Shown: positions 9,160 through 18,869, counted from the first letter of the stretch. The stretch is DNA of 64,000 nt from Desulfonatronum thioautotrophicum (GCF_000934745.1 NZ_KN882168.1:320888-384887), one strand, 5' to 3'. Numbers and translations are program-made. The notes: generated by a model from the sequence alone, not told the origin.

Positions 9160-9705
9160 TCAGATTCCCGGGTCGATCAGACCGAAGTCGCCGCTTTTCC
9201 GGCGATAAATAACATTCACGCGCTCGATGTCCGCGTTGAAAAAAACCAGGAACTCATTGCCCAGGGCCTCCAGTTGCATGGCCGCCTCATCCACGGACAT
9301 GGGCTTGGGCTCGAAATTATCAGTTTCCGTGATGGTCTGGGCCCGCTTGCCGGATTCATCCTGAGTGAAGGAGATCACATCCACCCGCGCGGACTGTCCC
9401 TTCTGGCCCCGACGATGATCCTTGTTCTTTTCCTTTATTTTCCGCACCTGGGCCTCGAGCTTGTCCAGGACCAGATCGATGGTGGAGTACATGTCCTCGC
9501 TTTCGGATGTGGCGGAGAAATGCATGTCCTTGCCCGTCAAAATCACCTCGGCCATGTGCCGGTATTTTTCTACGGCAAGATTCACCGCCAACTCAGCCTG
9601 GTCTTCCGGACGCAGGTACCTGTTGATCTTATTGAAGCGCTCGCTGGCATAGCCTTTGAGGTGGTTGGACGGTTCGAAATTTTTGAAGGTAAACGTTATT
9701 TCCAT
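9160..9705 (-). CDS. hpf: Ribosome hibernation promoting factor, long form
   Basis: A 181-residue protein starting at the ATG at 9705 behind a GGAGGTG ribosome binding site. The N-terminal ribosome-binding domain (about 1-100) opens MEITFTFKNFEPSNHLKGY and contains DMYSTIDLVLDKLEAQVRK. A linker is followed by a C-terminal domain (about 125-181) with PMSVDEAAMQLEALGNEFLV and VNVIYRRKSGDFGLIDP. Having both domains makes it the long HPF type, which dimerises 70S ribosomes into inactive 100S particles in stationary phase. Located between rpoN and ptsN as in most proteobacteria. Confidence 0.94.
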   Translation of the reverse strand: MEITFTFKNFEPSNHLKGYASERFNKINRYLRPEDQAELAVNLAVEKYRHMAEVILTGKDMHFSATSESEDMYSTIDLVLDKLEAQVRKIKEKNKDHRRGQKGQSARVDVISFTQDESGKRAQTITETDNFEPKPMSVDEAAMQLEALGNEFLVFFNADIERVNVIYRRKSGDFGLIDPGI

Positions 9706-9781
9706 GCGGACACCTCCGAAATACATCGGGTTCAGGGTTGGTTCCAGGGTGGGCATCCCGCTTTCGGGAAAGCCGGTCTGC

Positions 9782-11215
9782 TCAAAACAGGGCCTTGCGC
9801 TTGGAAGAAGACTCGATGTTCAACGCCATGCGGTACTTGGCCACGGTCCGCCGGGCGATATTCACACCCAGGGACTTTTTCAAAAGTTGGGAAATCAGCT
9901 CGTCACTGAGCGGATGCTTGGGATCTTCCTCGGAAATCAGCTTCTTGATTTCCGCCTTGACGCTTTCCGACCCTGCTTCCGAGCCATCATCCATGCCCAA
10001 GGCGCTGTTAAAGAAAAATTTCAATTCAAAAATGCCGTGGGGTGTACTCATGTACTTGTTCGTGGTGATCCGACTGACCGTGGACTCATGCATACTGATA
10101 TCCAGAGCTACATCCTTGAGGATCATCGGTTTCAGTTGCGTCACCCCGTGTCGAAAAAAATCGATCTGAAAACGCACGATGCTCTCGGCGACCTTGTGCA
10201 GCGTGCGTTGCCGCTGATAGAGACTCTTCATCAACCATTGCGCGGAACGGACCTTTTCCTGAATATACTCCCGGGCCTCCTTGTGGTGCACGGTCATTTC
10301 CTTGGCATAGGCCTCGTTGATCATCAGCGCCGGAATCTCGTCCTCGTTGAGGACAACGATAAAGTCCTCTCCTTGCTGGACCAGATAGACATCCGGGCTG
10401 GTGAACTGAGGATCTTCGGTCCCAAAGCTCTTGCCCGGCATCGGATCCAGCCGTTGCAAACAATCCAGATAGTGCTTGATTTCTTCCATGGAAAGTTTGA
10501 ACTTTTTGGCCAGGGGCTTGTAGCGGCGTTTTTCCAGCTCTTCCAGATGTTCGTTGACCAGGGAGACCAGAATCGGGTCGTCCATGCCCAACTCTTCCAT
10601 CTGGATCAACAGACACTCCCGTAAATCCCTGGCGCATATGCCCACCGGGTCCAGACGCTGCATGACCCGCAGCACCCGCTCCGCCTCTTCTGGATCGCAT
10701 CCGGCCATCTCGGCGATATCCTCGATGGATTCACAGAGATACCCCACCCTGTCCAGGTTGCCAAGAATCACCTCGCTGATGGCCAATTCCCGCTCCGAGA
10801 GCGCGGACAGCCGTAATTGCCAGGTGAGGTGCCCCACCAGCGTGGATTTGCCGGCCAAGCGGGCCTCATAACTCATCGCCTCTTCAGGCACCTCCCAGTC
10901 CCGGCTCTGCATCTGTCGGCTGAGACTGGAAAATTCCCCCAGGTAGTCCTGCCACTCCGAATCCTGGAGTTGCCGGGGCTCCTCTACATTCACGGACTGG
11001 AAGCGATCTTCCGCCGGATCCTTTTTCGCGGGCTCAGCGGATTCGTCAACGGGATCAGGCTGCACCTCCAGCACGGGATTTTCCAGGAGTTCCTGCTGGA
11101 TGCTCTCCGCAAGCTCCAGTCTGGAAAGCTGAAGCAGCTTGATTGCCTGTTGCAGCTGTGGGGTCATCACCAGCTGTTGGGTCAGCTTCAGCTGTTGGCG
11201 CAGTTCAAGTGCCAT
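9782..11215 (-). CDS. rpoN: RNA polymerase sigma-54 factor
   Basis: A 477-residue sigma-54. Region I at the N-terminus is glutamine- and leucine-rich (LRQQLKLTQQLVMTPQLQQA), an acidic region II follows (about 50-95), then the core-binding region, and the C-terminus ends with the diagnostic RpoN box ARRTVAKYR used to read the -24 promoter element. Its promoters need AAA+ activators, none of which is encoded here. Gene order lptB-rpoN-hpf-ptsN-rapZ is conserved. Confidence 0.97.
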   Translation of the reverse strand: MALELRQQLKLTQQLVMTPQLQQAIKLLQLSRLELAESIQQELLENPVLEVQPDPVDESAEPAKKDPAEDRFQSVNVEEPRQLQDSEWQDYLGEFSSLSRQMQSRDWEVPEEAMSYEARLAGKSTLVGHLTWQLRLSALSERELAISEVILGNLDRVGYLCESIEDIAEMAGCDPEEAERVLRVMQRLDPVGICARDLRECLLIQMEELGMDDPILVSLVNEHLEELEKRRYKPLAKKFKLSMEEIKHYLDCLQRLDPMPGKSFGTEDPQFTSPDVYLVQQGEDFIVVLNEDEIPALMINEAYAKEMTVHHKEAREYIQEKVRSAQWLMKSLYQRQRTLHKVAESIVRFQIDFFRHGVTQLKPMILKDVALDISMHESTVSRITTNKYMSTPHGIFELKFFFNSALGMDDGSEAGSESVKAEIKKLISEEDPKHPLSDELISQLLKKSLGVNIARRTVAKYRMALNIESSSKRKALF

Positions 11216-11281
11216 ATTCCGCCCTCGGCTTCGGGGCCGCCTGAACCACCATCATCCAGTCCTCACCGGCCCCAAGAACGA

Positions 11282-12007
11282 TCATAAGCAAAAATCCTCT
11301 CCAAGATAGCATTTCCGGGCATTGGAGTCGGCCACAATCTCCTCAGGCGAGCCCTCGAAAATGGCGCGCCCCTCGAAGACAATGGAGGCCCTGTCACAAA
11401 TTTTCAATGTTTCGCGGACATTATGATCAGAAATCAAAACTCCGATGCCCCGTTCCTTCAGCGACATGACGATCCCTTGGATATCATCCACCGCCAAGGG
11501 ATCAATACCCGCGAACGGCTCATCCAACAACATAAATTTCGGATTGCGGATCAATGCCCGAGCGATTTCCAACCTGCGGCGCTCTCCACCGGAGAGAAAC
11601 ATGGCCTTTTGGCCAGCCAGCTTGGTGATGCCCAGTTCTTCCAGAAGCGCTTCGGCCTTCCGGCGCTGCATGGCCGGTGTGAAATCGGTGTACTCCAGAA
11701 TAATCTGCAAGTTTTGTCTCACGGTCAGCTTTTTAAAAACGGAACTTTCCTGGGGCAGATAGCTGAGGCCCAGGCGAGCCCGTTCATGCAGGGGCAACAT
11801 GGTGATCTTTCGTCCGTCCAGCTCAACATTACCGCCTGTGGGCTTGATCACGCCGACAAGCATGTAAAACGTTGTCGTTTTTCCGGCTCCATTGGGTCCC
11901 AGCAGACCGACAATCTCACCCTGTTCAACATGGATGGAAATATCCCGGACAACCTCTTTTTGCCCGAAGCTTTTGCGTAAACTCTTTCCAGAGAGCAGTG
12001 CTTTCAC
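11282..12007 (-). CDS. lptB: LPS export ABC transporter ATP-binding protein LptB
   Basis: A 241-residue ATPase of the LptBFG complex that powers lipopolysaccharide extraction from the inner membrane. Walker A is GLLGPNGAGKTTTFYML, the ABC signature is FLSGGERRRLEIARAL and Walker B is MLLDEPFAGIDPLAV. The start is a GTG that overlaps the lptA stop as GTGA. LptF and LptG are not in the window. Confidence 0.96.
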   Translation of the reverse strand: MKALLSGKSLRKSFGQKEVVRDISIHVEQGEIVGLLGPNGAGKTTTFYMLVGVIKPTGGNVELDGRKITMLPLHERARLGLSYLPQESSVFKKLTVRQNLQIILEYTDFTPAMQRRKAEALLEELGITKLAGQKAMFLSGGERRRLEIARALIRNPKFMLLDEPFAGIDPLAVDDIQGIVMSLKERGIGVLISDHNVRETLKICDRASIVFEGRAIFEGSPEEIVADSNARKCYLGEDFCL

Positions 12008-12570
12008 CGTTCCCCCTGTTCCCGAGGCAAAAGAAACATGCCCTCCACCCGCCGATCGGTGCGCCCCTCCACATCAACCTCTCTTTCTTGAACATTGACC
12101 GTAATCACATTGCCTTCCAACCGGGTCCCCCCTTCTTCGAAACGAGCATTACCCTCCAGGCGCAAGACACCCTGGTCCACCCAGTAGGTGGCCATGTCTC
12201 CATGGCCGACACGCTCTTCATGTTTGAGAAACACCTGACCCAGGGCGATCATTTTCTCGATATCCACCTGGGCGTCCATGTCCTGATCCGAGCTGACCCC
12301 CACGGGGCGCTCGTCTCGGGGCAGGGTTCGCAGGAAAACCAGAAGGCGTTCGGAGCGAAGCTGAAAATTCGGCCTGTCAACCCGGACGTCGCCAATGAAT
12401 TCAATCTGATGGTCACGATGGGCGTATCGCAATCGCTCAGAGGTGATCCGCGTCGGAATGGCCTCCTCATGTTGCTCGGCATGACACCAATCCGATGACA
12501 AAAAGAGGGTCAAAAAGCCCAAAAAAGCCAAGATCTTTACAATACGGAACAAAGGGAGTCGGTCTTTCAT
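12004..12570 (-). CDS. lptA: LPS transport periplasmic protein LptA
   Basis: A 188-residue periplasmic bridge protein with an N-terminal signal peptide (VKILAFLGFLTLFLSSDWCHA) and an OstA/LptA beta-jellyroll fold (ITSERLRYAHRDHQIEFIGDV, repeated strands of alternating hydrophobicity). It carries LPS from the inner-membrane LptBFGC complex to the outer-membrane LptD. Its ATG directly follows the lptC stop (TAG ATG) and its stop overlaps the start of lptB, so lptCAB are tightly coupled. Confidence 0.93.
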   Translation of the reverse strand: MKDRLPLFRIVKILAFLGFLTLFLSSDWCHAEQHEEAIPTRITSERLRYAHRDHQIEFIGDVRVDRPNFQLRSERLLVFLRTLPRDERPVGVSSDQDMDAQVDIEKMIALGQVFLKHEERVGHGDMATYWVDQGVLRLEGNARFEEGGTRLEGNVITVNVQEREVDVEGRTDRRVEGMFLLPREQGER

Positions 12571-13146
12571 CTAGAGCCCTTGCGCCGTGCCGTCATTGGC
12601 GATGATCACCTCCACGCCGCCTTCGGCATTGACCACCCAGGTATGCAGGTCCACGTCTCCGCGCTCGGAGCGCAATTGCAATCCCTGGCGATCCAGAAAA
12701 ATGTCTCCATGCAGAAAGATGGTTTCATCAACCTGGATGAAAATGGCCTCTCTGGAATTGAGGTAGGTCGGACCATATTCCATGTGGACACCGGACCAGA
12801 GCCGAATGTCGTTCGTGGCCTGATCCACCTCGCCCAGCGGGGCGTTGACAATGATCGGGATGTCCCGTCCGTCCAGGTTCTTGATTATGGACGGAGCGTT
12901 CAAAAGAACCATCTGCTGCCCCTGGTCATAGGATGCGGAACGGGCACGCAACGTCCATAGGGTCCGTCCCTCCTGGCCCAGGCGCATTTCCACGCCACTC
13001 ATGCTCACGTCCACGTCCGCATTCTCGGCAAGGTGGTCAAGAGTGCGCTGCTCTTGCCCGGATTCACCAAAAAAAACAGATACACCCAGCAAGAGCAGGA
13101 GAATCCCCCCGCCCAAAAAAACCTTAAGGGCAATCTTTGACTGCAT
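12571..13146 (-). CDS. lptC: LPS export system protein LptC
   Basis: A 191-residue single-pass inner-membrane protein: one N-terminal helix (VFLGGGILLLLLGVSVFF) and a periplasmic OstA-like beta domain with ARSASYDQGQQMVLLNAPSI. It receives LPS from LptBFG and hands it to LptA. A GGAGGCGAT ribosome binding site precedes the ATG. It is the first gene of the lptC-to-EIIC run; the kdsC gene commonly found upstream is not present. Confidence 0.92.
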   Translation of the reverse strand: MQSKIALKVFLGGGILLLLLGVSVFFGESGQEQRTLDHLAENADVDVSMSGVEMRLGQEGRTLWTLRARSASYDQGQQMVLLNAPSIIKNLDGRDIPIIVNAPLGEVDQATNDIRLWSGVHMEYGPTYLNSREAIFIQVDETIFLHGDIFLDRQGLQLRSERGDVDLHTWVVNAEGGVEVIIANDGTAQGL

Positions 13147-13575
13147 ATCGCCTCCGTCTTGGGCTCATAAAATAAGCCACCCCAAATAACCTTCCAAAAA
13201 ATCTCTAAATAACAGATGGCTGACCACCTGAAAAGAAAAGAGTACAATATTTGCAATATAAAATCGAGTGGGGCTCCCACAGGTTGTTGCTCGTCAGCAG
13301 ACGCGTGGTCGCCGGAGATCCATGGCTGACGGTTTCCGCCTCCCGGCAAAACAGCAACGGGCCGTGACCATGCCTCAGAAGCGAACAAGGGCTATAGACG
13401 GCCGGGACAGCGTGGTCAAACTGACCATTTGCCCTGAAAAGATGCGCTGAATAATGATACGCTGAAAAGAATCCCCTTGCCGCCTTGACCCTGCCGCGCA
13501 CATCACCCTATGCTTTCATGCTGGCCGTCGCCAATACGGTCTGAATGACCATAGGCCCCACGAATCACGTTCCGG
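13147..13575. other. Divergent intergenic region between lptC and the pseudouridine synthase gene
   Basis: 429 bases without a supported gene. On the lptC side there is an AT-rich patch with a direct repeat of CAATAT (around 13248-13260), a reasonable place for the lptC operon promoter. The rest shows no hairpin terminator, RNA gene or repeat that I can recognise apart from the candidate promoter listed separately. Confidence 0.5.
13485..13514 (+). promoter_or_regulatory. Candidate sigma-70 promoter for the pseudouridine synthase operon
   Basis: TTGACC at 13485-13490 and TATGCT at 13509-13514 with an 18-base spacer, 60 to 100 bases upstream of the first possible start codons of the downstream plus-strand gene. 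Sequence match only. Confidence 0.4.
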
Positions 13576-14580
13576 ATGAGGAGTGCTGTTTATTGCGACA
13601 CGCCCGGAAAGCGTCACATGATCACCAAGCCAATGACCGCCAAAAATCTTTCCACTGGAACCACCGGTACTGCCAAGACCTGCCCCGATGGACCAACCAC
13701 CTCGATAAAAGATATGGTGGGAGCAACAAGAGGCACGATGCCAGAAACTCTGGGGGGCCTGTCCAGCAACGCCCCATCTGACGCACAGGCGGATGCATCA
13801 GCCGGATCGTGCCTTGTGCGTCTGAACAAGGCTCTGGCTCAGGCCGGCCTCTGTTCCCGCCGGGCCGCAGACGAGTTGATCCAGGCCAAAGCAGTGGCCG
13901 TGAATGGCATAGTGGTCGCATCTCCTGGGAGCCGTGTTGATCCAGCCACCGATCGCATCACGGTGCATGGCCGAGCTGTGCACTTGGATTTGGAGGACAG
14001 ACAAGGGCATCTGTATCTGGCCCTGCACAAGCCGCCCGGAGTGGTCACCACAGCCCATGACCCCAAAAACCGCCGCACCGTCCTTGATCTGCTCCCCAAA
14101 AACCTGCGACAACGCCGACCGTTCCCGGTCGGTCGCCTGGATCTGCCCTCCGAGGGGCTGCTTTTGCTGACCACGGACGGCGAACTGGCCTTGCGCATGA
14201 CCCACCCCCGCTGGGAGCATCCCAAAACCTACCACGTCCAGGTCCGGGGCCGGATCACCGCGGGGAAACTGAACACAATGCGCACGGGGATGCGCCTGGC
14301 CGAGGGTGAAACCCTGGCTCCCGTACTCGTCCGGGTCATCAGTGACCCTTCGGCATCCAGAGACACGGCCGTCACCCTGGAAATGACGCTGCGCCAGGGG
14401 GTCAACCGCCAGATTCGGCGCATGTGCCGAGACCTTCGTCTGCACGTGCTTGGCCTGTGCCGTGTAGCCCAAGGCCCCGTACTCCTGGGCGATTTACCGC
14501 CCGGAGCAAACCGCCCACTCACCGAACGGGAGCTGGCCGCCCTGCGGACTTCCCTTGACCTGCCACGGAAACCGAAATGA
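13576..14580 (+). CDS. rRNA pseudouridine synthase, RsuA/RluB/RluF family
   Basis: An enzyme that isomerises a uridine in ribosomal RNA. An S4 RNA-binding domain lies at about residues 80-140 (VRLNKALAQAGLCSRRAADE), then the catalytic domain with VGRLDLPSEGLLLLTTDG, whose aspartate is the nucleophile, and QGVNRQIRRMCRDLRL near the end. The first 75 residues are low in family similarity, so translation may begin at a later ATG (13618, 13633 or 13738); the longest frame is given. The stop overlaps the next gene as ATGA. The target uridine cannot be assigned. Confidence 0.88.
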   Translation: MRSAVYCDTPGKRHMITKPMTAKNLSTGTTGTAKTCPDGPTTSIKDMVGATRGTMPETLGGLSSNAPSDAQADASAGSCLVRLNKALAQAGLCSRRAADELIQAKAVAVNGIVVASPGSRVDPATDRITVHGRAVHLDLEDRQGHLYLALHKPPGVVTTAHDPKNRRTVLDLLPKNLRQRRPFPVGRLDLPSEGLLLLTTDGELALRMTHPRWEHPKTYHVQVRGRITAGKLNTMRTGMRLAEGETLAPVLVRVISDPSASRDTAVTLEMTLRQGVNRQIRRMCRDLRLHVLGLCRVAQGPVLLGDLPPGANRPLTERELAALRTSLDLPRKPK

Positions 14581-15560
14581 TCCACCTTTTTTTCTGCCCG
14601 CAAATGACCGAAATGGCCCTGCGCATCCACACGGCCCACCCTCGCCGCGTTACCCTGGGCCGCATTGACTGGTCCTACTTCCGGGACGGATTTCCCAACC
14701 TGCGGATCGAAAACGCTCCTGGGTTGCGCAACCGTGACGTGGCCTTCTTGAGCACCCTGACGACCCCTGGAGAAATGTTCGCCCAACTGGCCGTGCTCTT
14801 TGAACTGCCCCGTTACGCCGTGCGCTCCTTCAAGCTGATCCTACCCTATTTTCCCACTGGAACCATGGAACGGGTGGAGGAAGAGGGCCAGATTGCCACG
14901 GCCGCGACTCTGGCCAGGCTGCTTTCGGACATTCCACTGACCATGTCCGGTCCTGCTCAAATCGTGATCTACGACATCCACGCCCTCCAGGAACGCTTCT
15001 ATTTCTCTGACAGCGTCATCCCCCGCCTGGAAACCGCGGTCCACCTGCTCAAGGAACAGGTGGGCGGTGAATCCGATCTGTCCATTGCCTTTCCGGATGA
15101 GGGCGCCTGGAAGCGCTTTGGGCGCCTGTTTCCGGAATTTCCCCAGATCGTCTGCCTCAAGGCCCGGCGTGGCGACCGCCGTGGCGTGCTCATCAAGGAG
15201 GGCGATCCGCGGGATCGGCACGTACTGATCGTGGACGATTTGATCATGTCCGGCGCGACACTGATCGAATGCAAAAACGTTTTGCGTGAGAAGGGCGCAA
15301 ACCGGGTCAGTGCTTTTGCTACCCATGGCGTATTTCCGGATAAAGGCTGGCAGACGCTGGAGCATGAGGACTTTCACACGATCTGGATCACGGATTCGTG
15401 CCCTGAACAGGCCGAAATTCTCTCCAGCAGGCCGCCGTTCCAGGTCATTTCCCTGGCTCCGGATATTTCCCGTATCATTCTGGAACCCTTCTCCGCCGAG
15501 TGCCTTCACCCCCAGACGGTGGTCGAAAGAGACGGATCGTCTCCGACGTTTGAGCCGTAA
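14577..15560 (+). CDS. Divergent ribose-phosphate pyrophosphokinase-like phosphoribosyltransferase
   Basis: A 327-residue protein with the two-domain layout of PRPP synthetase. The PRPP-binding loop is clear (VLIVDDLIMSGATLIEC, around residues 218-234), and features such as LPYFPTGTMERVEEEGQIATA and YDIHALQERFYFSD correspond to the ATP-binding and domain-interface parts of Prs. It is more divergent than a housekeeping PrsA, so either a second PRPP synthetase or a related phosphoribosyltransferase is possible. It overlaps the pseudouridine synthase gene by four bases and is 51 bases upstream of gcvH. Confidence 0.72.
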   Translation: MIHLFFCPQMTEMALRIHTAHPRRVTLGRIDWSYFRDGFPNLRIENAPGLRNRDVAFLSTLTTPGEMFAQLAVLFELPRYAVRSFKLILPYFPTGTMERVEEEGQIATAATLARLLSDIPLTMSGPAQIVIYDIHALQERFYFSDSVIPRLETAVHLLKEQVGGESDLSIAFPDEGAWKRFGRLFPEFPQIVCLKARRGDRRGVLIKEGDPRDRHVLIVDDLIMSGATLIECKNVLREKGANRVSAFATHGVFPDKGWQTLEHEDFHTIWITDSCPEQAEILSSRPPFQVISLAPDISRIILEPFSAECLHPQTVVERDGSSPTFEP

Positions 15561-15611
15561 TCAGCCTGCACAGTATCAATAACCTCAACCGCAAATGCCA
15601 AGGAGCCCGAA

Positions 15612-15989
15612 ATGATTCCTGACGACCTGCTGTATACCTCATCCCACGAATGGGTCCGTCTCACCGAGCAGGAGGCCCTGATCGGCATCACTGATTTCGC
15701 CCAGTGCCAACTTGGGGACATCACCTTCATCGAACTGCCCAGCACCGGAGACACCGTTACCCAAGGCCAGGAAATGGGCAGCATTGAATCCGTCAAGGCG
15801 GCCAGCGAGCTGAACAGTCCTGTCTCCGGGACGGTCCTTGAGGTGAATGCCGAGTTGGACGGTGCACCGGAAAAGATCAATCAGGATCCATACGGCGCGG
15901 GATGGATGATCCGGGTCCGTCTGTCCGAATCCCCTAAAGGCCTGTTGTCCCCTGAAGAATACAAGCCCCTGGCCGAGTGCAGTGAGTGA
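15612..15989 (+). CDS. gcvH: Glycine cleavage system H protein
   Basis: A 125-residue lipoyl carrier that shuttles the aminomethyl group of glycine between the P, T and L proteins. The lipoylated lysine is in [15 protein letters not shown], and the N-terminus [10 protein letters not shown] and C-terminal GWMIRVRLS are typical. AAGGAG precedes the ATG. It is three bases upstream of gcvPA. The T protein and dihydrolipoyl dehydrogenase are not in the window, and the short upstream gap leaves no room for a glycine riboswitch. Confidence 0.96.
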   Translation: MIPDDLLYTSSHEWVRLTEQEALIGITDFAQCQLGDITFIELPSTGDTVTQGQEMGSIESVKAASELNSPVSGTVLEVNAELDGAPEKINQDPYGAGWMIRVRLSESPKGLLSPEEYKPLAECSE

Positions 15990-15992
15990 CAA

Positions 15993-17324
15993 ATGCCCTA
16001 TATTCCCCACACCCCGGACGAACAGCAGCGCATGCTGGACGTGGTCGGCGTTTCCAGCCTTGAGGAACTCTTCGCGGAAATTCCCGCGGATCTGCGGCCC
16101 AAGAGTTTTGATCTGCCGGAAGGACTTGGTGAGTATGAGGTCTTGCGCCACCTGGAAACCCTGGCCGAAAAAAACAATACAAGGCTGGTTGGTTTTCTCG
16201 GCGCGGGCTTCTACGACCATGCCATCCCCGCCGCGGTGGACTTCCTGACCGCGCGGGGAGAATTCGCCACAGCGTATACCCCCTATCAGCCCGAGGCCTC
16301 CCAGGGCTTGCTCCAGGCCATTTTCGAATACCAGACCGCGATCTGCAGGCTCATGGACATGGAGTACGCCAATGCCTCGGTCTACGATGGGGGCACGGCC
16401 CTCTACGAAGCCATGATGATGGCCGTTCGACAGACCAAACGCCGCAAGATCGTCGTGGATGAGTGCGTCAACCCCATCTACCGCCGGATGCTGGACTGCT
16501 ACACATCCAATCTGCAGCTGGAAATGATCGTGATCAGCCACAAGGAAGGCAGCTCCGACCTCCCGGCCCTCTCAAAAGCGGTGGACACGGACACGGCGGC
16601 GGTGATCGTGCAGAACCCCAACTTCTTCGGCGCACTGGAAGACTTTAGTGAACTTTTTGCCCACGCCAGCTCCCAGCGAGCCCTGAATATCATCTCCGTA
16701 TATCCGCTCATGCAGTCCATCTTGAAAACACCTGGCGCCATGGGGGCGGACATTGCCACGGCAGAGGGCCAAAGCCTCGGGCTTCCTTTGAGCTTCGGCG
16801 GACCGTACCTGGGCATTATGGCTTGCAGCAAGGCCTTGATCCGCCAAATGCCCGGGCGAATTGCCGGACGAACCACCGACGGGGAAGGCCGGACCGGCTA
16901 CGTGCTGACGCTACAGGCCCGAGAGCAGCATATCCGCCGTCACAAAGCCACCTCCAACATCTGCTCCAACCAGGCTCTCTGCGCCATGCGGGCCATTGTC
17001 TATCTCTGCTTGATGGGGCCGCAGGGACTGGCCAACACCGCCACCCATAGCGCCGAGTTGGCCCACTACGCAGCCAGGCGGCTGCTCAAACTTCCGGGAA
17101 CCAGAATGCTCAGTGAGCGCCCCTTTGCCAACGAATTTGCCCTGGTCCTGCCCAAGCCGGCCTATGCCGTCATTGATCGCCTGACCCGACGGGGCTATCT
17201 GCCCGGATTTCCCCTGGGCCGCTACTATCCTGGCCTGGAAAACGTCCTGCTCATTGCTTGTACGGAAAAAAACACCCGTGAAGATATCGGCATCCTCAAA
17301 GAATTGCTGGGAGGCGCCTTATGA
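15993..17324 (+). CDS. gcvPA: Glycine dehydrogenase (decarboxylating) subunit 1
   Basis: A 443-residue alpha subunit of the split, two-gene P protein that decarboxylates glycine. Family signatures include FLGAGFYDHAIPAAVDFL, FTAYTPYQPEASQG-type sequence (here ATAYTPYQPEASQGLLQ), DGGTALYEAMMMAVR and SFGGPYLGIMACSK. The pyridoxal-phosphate lysine is carried by the partner subunit. It overlaps gcvPB by four bases, so both chains are made together, and the operon could run either as glycine catabolism or, in reductive metabolism, as glycine synthesis. Confidence 0.96.
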   Translation: MPYIPHTPDEQQRMLDVVGVSSLEELFAEIPADLRPKSFDLPEGLGEYEVLRHLETLAEKNNTRLVGFLGAGFYDHAIPAAVDFLTARGEFATAYTPYQPEASQGLLQAIFEYQTAICRLMDMEYANASVYDGGTALYEAMMMAVRQTKRRKIVVDECVNPIYRRMLDCYTSNLQLEMIVISHKEGSSDLPALSKAVDTDTAAVIVQNPNFFGALEDFSELFAHASSQRALNIISVYPLMQSILKTPGAMGADIATAEGQSLGLPLSFGGPYLGIMACSKALIRQMPGRIAGRTTDGEGRTGYVLTLQAREQHIRRHKATSNICSNQALCAMRAIVYLCLMGPQGLANTATHSAELAHYAARRLLKLPGTRMLSERPFANEFALVLPKPAYAVIDRLTRRGYLPGFPLGRYYPGLENVLLIACTEKNTREDIGILKELLGGAL

Positions 17325-18778
17325 AAACCATCTTTGAGCAATCCGTGCCTGGACGCCCCGGCGTCGGACTGCGCGAACTGAAGAAAGACCTGACCGGCTT
17401 GATCCCCCAGGAGCTGGCCCGGGACGGGCTGCCCTGTTTGCCCCAGGTGAGTGAGCTGGACGTGGTTCGCCATTTCACCCGGCTTTCCCGACTCAATTTC
17501 GGCGTGGACAGCCATTTCTATCCCCTGGGATCGTGCACCATGAAGTACAATCCCAAGTTCATTGAACAGGCCGCGTCCCTGCCTGGATTCAGCCGCCTGC
17601 ATCCCTTGGTGCCCCAGTTCCGCGGGGCCGGACATTTTGCCCAGGGCGCGCTGGAGGTCATCTACGAAACCGAGCGACTGCTCTGCGAGATCACGGGCAT
17701 GGCCGGCTTCACGGTCCACCCCATGGCCGGTTCCCACGGCGAATTGACCGGGGCGATGATCATCGCCGCCTATCACAAGGATAAAGGACGCAACCGATCC
17801 AAGGTCATTGTTCCGGACTCGGCACATGGTACCAACCCGGCCTCCGCGGCCATCGCTGGTTTCGACGTGATCAGCCTGGAATCCAGGGACGGAATCATCG
17901 ATCCTCAGGCCCTGGAGGCGGTACTCTCCAAGGATGTGGCCGCGGTGATGATGACCTGCCCGAATACCCTTGGTCTGTTTGAGCAGCATCTGCCCCGGAT
18001 CGTGGAGCTGGTCCGCTCGGTGGACGCGCTACTCTACTACGACGGGGCCAATCTGAATGCCATCCTGGGCAAGATGCGCGTGGGCGAGGCCGGCTTCGAC
18101 GTGGTCCACCTGAACCTGCACAAGACCTTCGGCACCCCGCACGGTGGCGGCGGACCGGGCTCCGGGCCGGTGGGTGTCTGCCAACGGCTGGTGGACTACC
18201 TGCCCGTGTCCCGGGTGGGCAAGCAGGAAGACGGACAATTCTTCCTGAACTATGACCACCCCAAGTCCATCGGCTATGTGGCGCCGTTCTATGGCAATTT
18301 TGCCGTCTACCTGAAAGCGTATGCCTACATCCTGCGCCTGGGCCGTAAGGGATTGATCCGGGTTTCGGAAAATGCGGTCCTCGCGGCCAACTACCTGCGC
18401 AAACGCCTGGAGAACCACCTGGAAATCCCCTTCAATCGGATCTGCATGCACGAATTCGTGGCCTCGGCCGTGCGTCAGGCGGCCAAGGGCGTCCGGGCCG
18501 TGGACATTGCCAAGGCCCTGCTGGACAAGGGTCACCACGCACCTACGGTCTATTTTCCGCTGATCGTCAAGGAAGCCCTGATGTTCGAGCCCACGGAGAC
18601 CGAGTCCCTGGACACCCTGGACCAGTTCGTGGACGACCTGATCGCCATTCTGGAGCAGGTTGAACAGGACCCCGCCGCAGTGCAGTCCGCTCCCCGAAAA
18701 ACCCCGGTCAGCCGCCTGGATGAGGTCAAAGCCGCCCGCAACCTGGAATTGACCGACCAGTGCCGCCTGGAAGATTGA
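17321..18778 (+). CDS. gcvPB: Glycine dehydrogenase (decarboxylating) subunit 2
   Basis: A 485-residue beta subunit of glycine decarboxylase. The pyridoxal-phosphate lysine lies in HLNLHKTFGTPHGGGGPGSG. Other family motifs are PLGSCTMKYNPKFIE and DSAHGTNPASAAIAGFDV. With GcvPA it forms the P protein that loads the GcvH lipoyl arm. A strong intrinsic terminator follows 53 bases after the stop, so the transcription unit most likely ends here. Confidence 0.96.
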   Translation: MKTIFEQSVPGRPGVGLRELKKDLTGLIPQELARDGLPCLPQVSELDVVRHFTRLSRLNFGVDSHFYPLGSCTMKYNPKFIEQAASLPGFSRLHPLVPQFRGAGHFAQGALEVIYETERLLCEITGMAGFTVHPMAGSHGELTGAMIIAAYHKDKGRNRSKVIVPDSAHGTNPASAAIAGFDVISLESRDGIIDPQALEAVLSKDVAAVMMTCPNTLGLFEQHLPRIVELVRSVDALLYYDGANLNAILGKMRVGEAGFDVVHLNLHKTFGTPHGGGGPGSGPVGVCQRLVDYLPVSRVGKQEDGQFFLNYDHPKSIGYVAPFYGNFAVYLKAYAYILRLGRKGLIRVSENAVLAANYLRKRLENHLEIPFNRICMHEFVASAVRQAAKGVRAVDIAKALLDKGHHAPTVYFPLIVKEALMFEPTETESLDTLDQFVDDLIAILEQVEQDPAAVQSAPRKTPVSRLDEVKAARNLELTDQCRLED

Positions 18779-18831
18779 GCTGAATCGGGATGTCCCACGG
18801 CTTTCCGACCCTGCTCCGGCCTTTGGAAACA

Positions 18832-18869
18832 AAACCGGCCAAGACAAGAATGTCTTGGCCGGTTTTTTT
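18832..18869 (+). terminator. Rho-independent terminator after gcvPB
   Basis: Perfect 15-base arms at 18832-18846 and 18851-18865 (AAACCGGCCAAGACA and its complement), a four-base AGAA loop, and a continuous T-run at the 3' end. Confidence 0.92.

Noticed and set aside
15561-15611. Glycine riboswitch upstream of gcvH
   Set aside because: Only 51 bases separate gcvH from the previous gene, too few for the aptamer, and no motif is visible.
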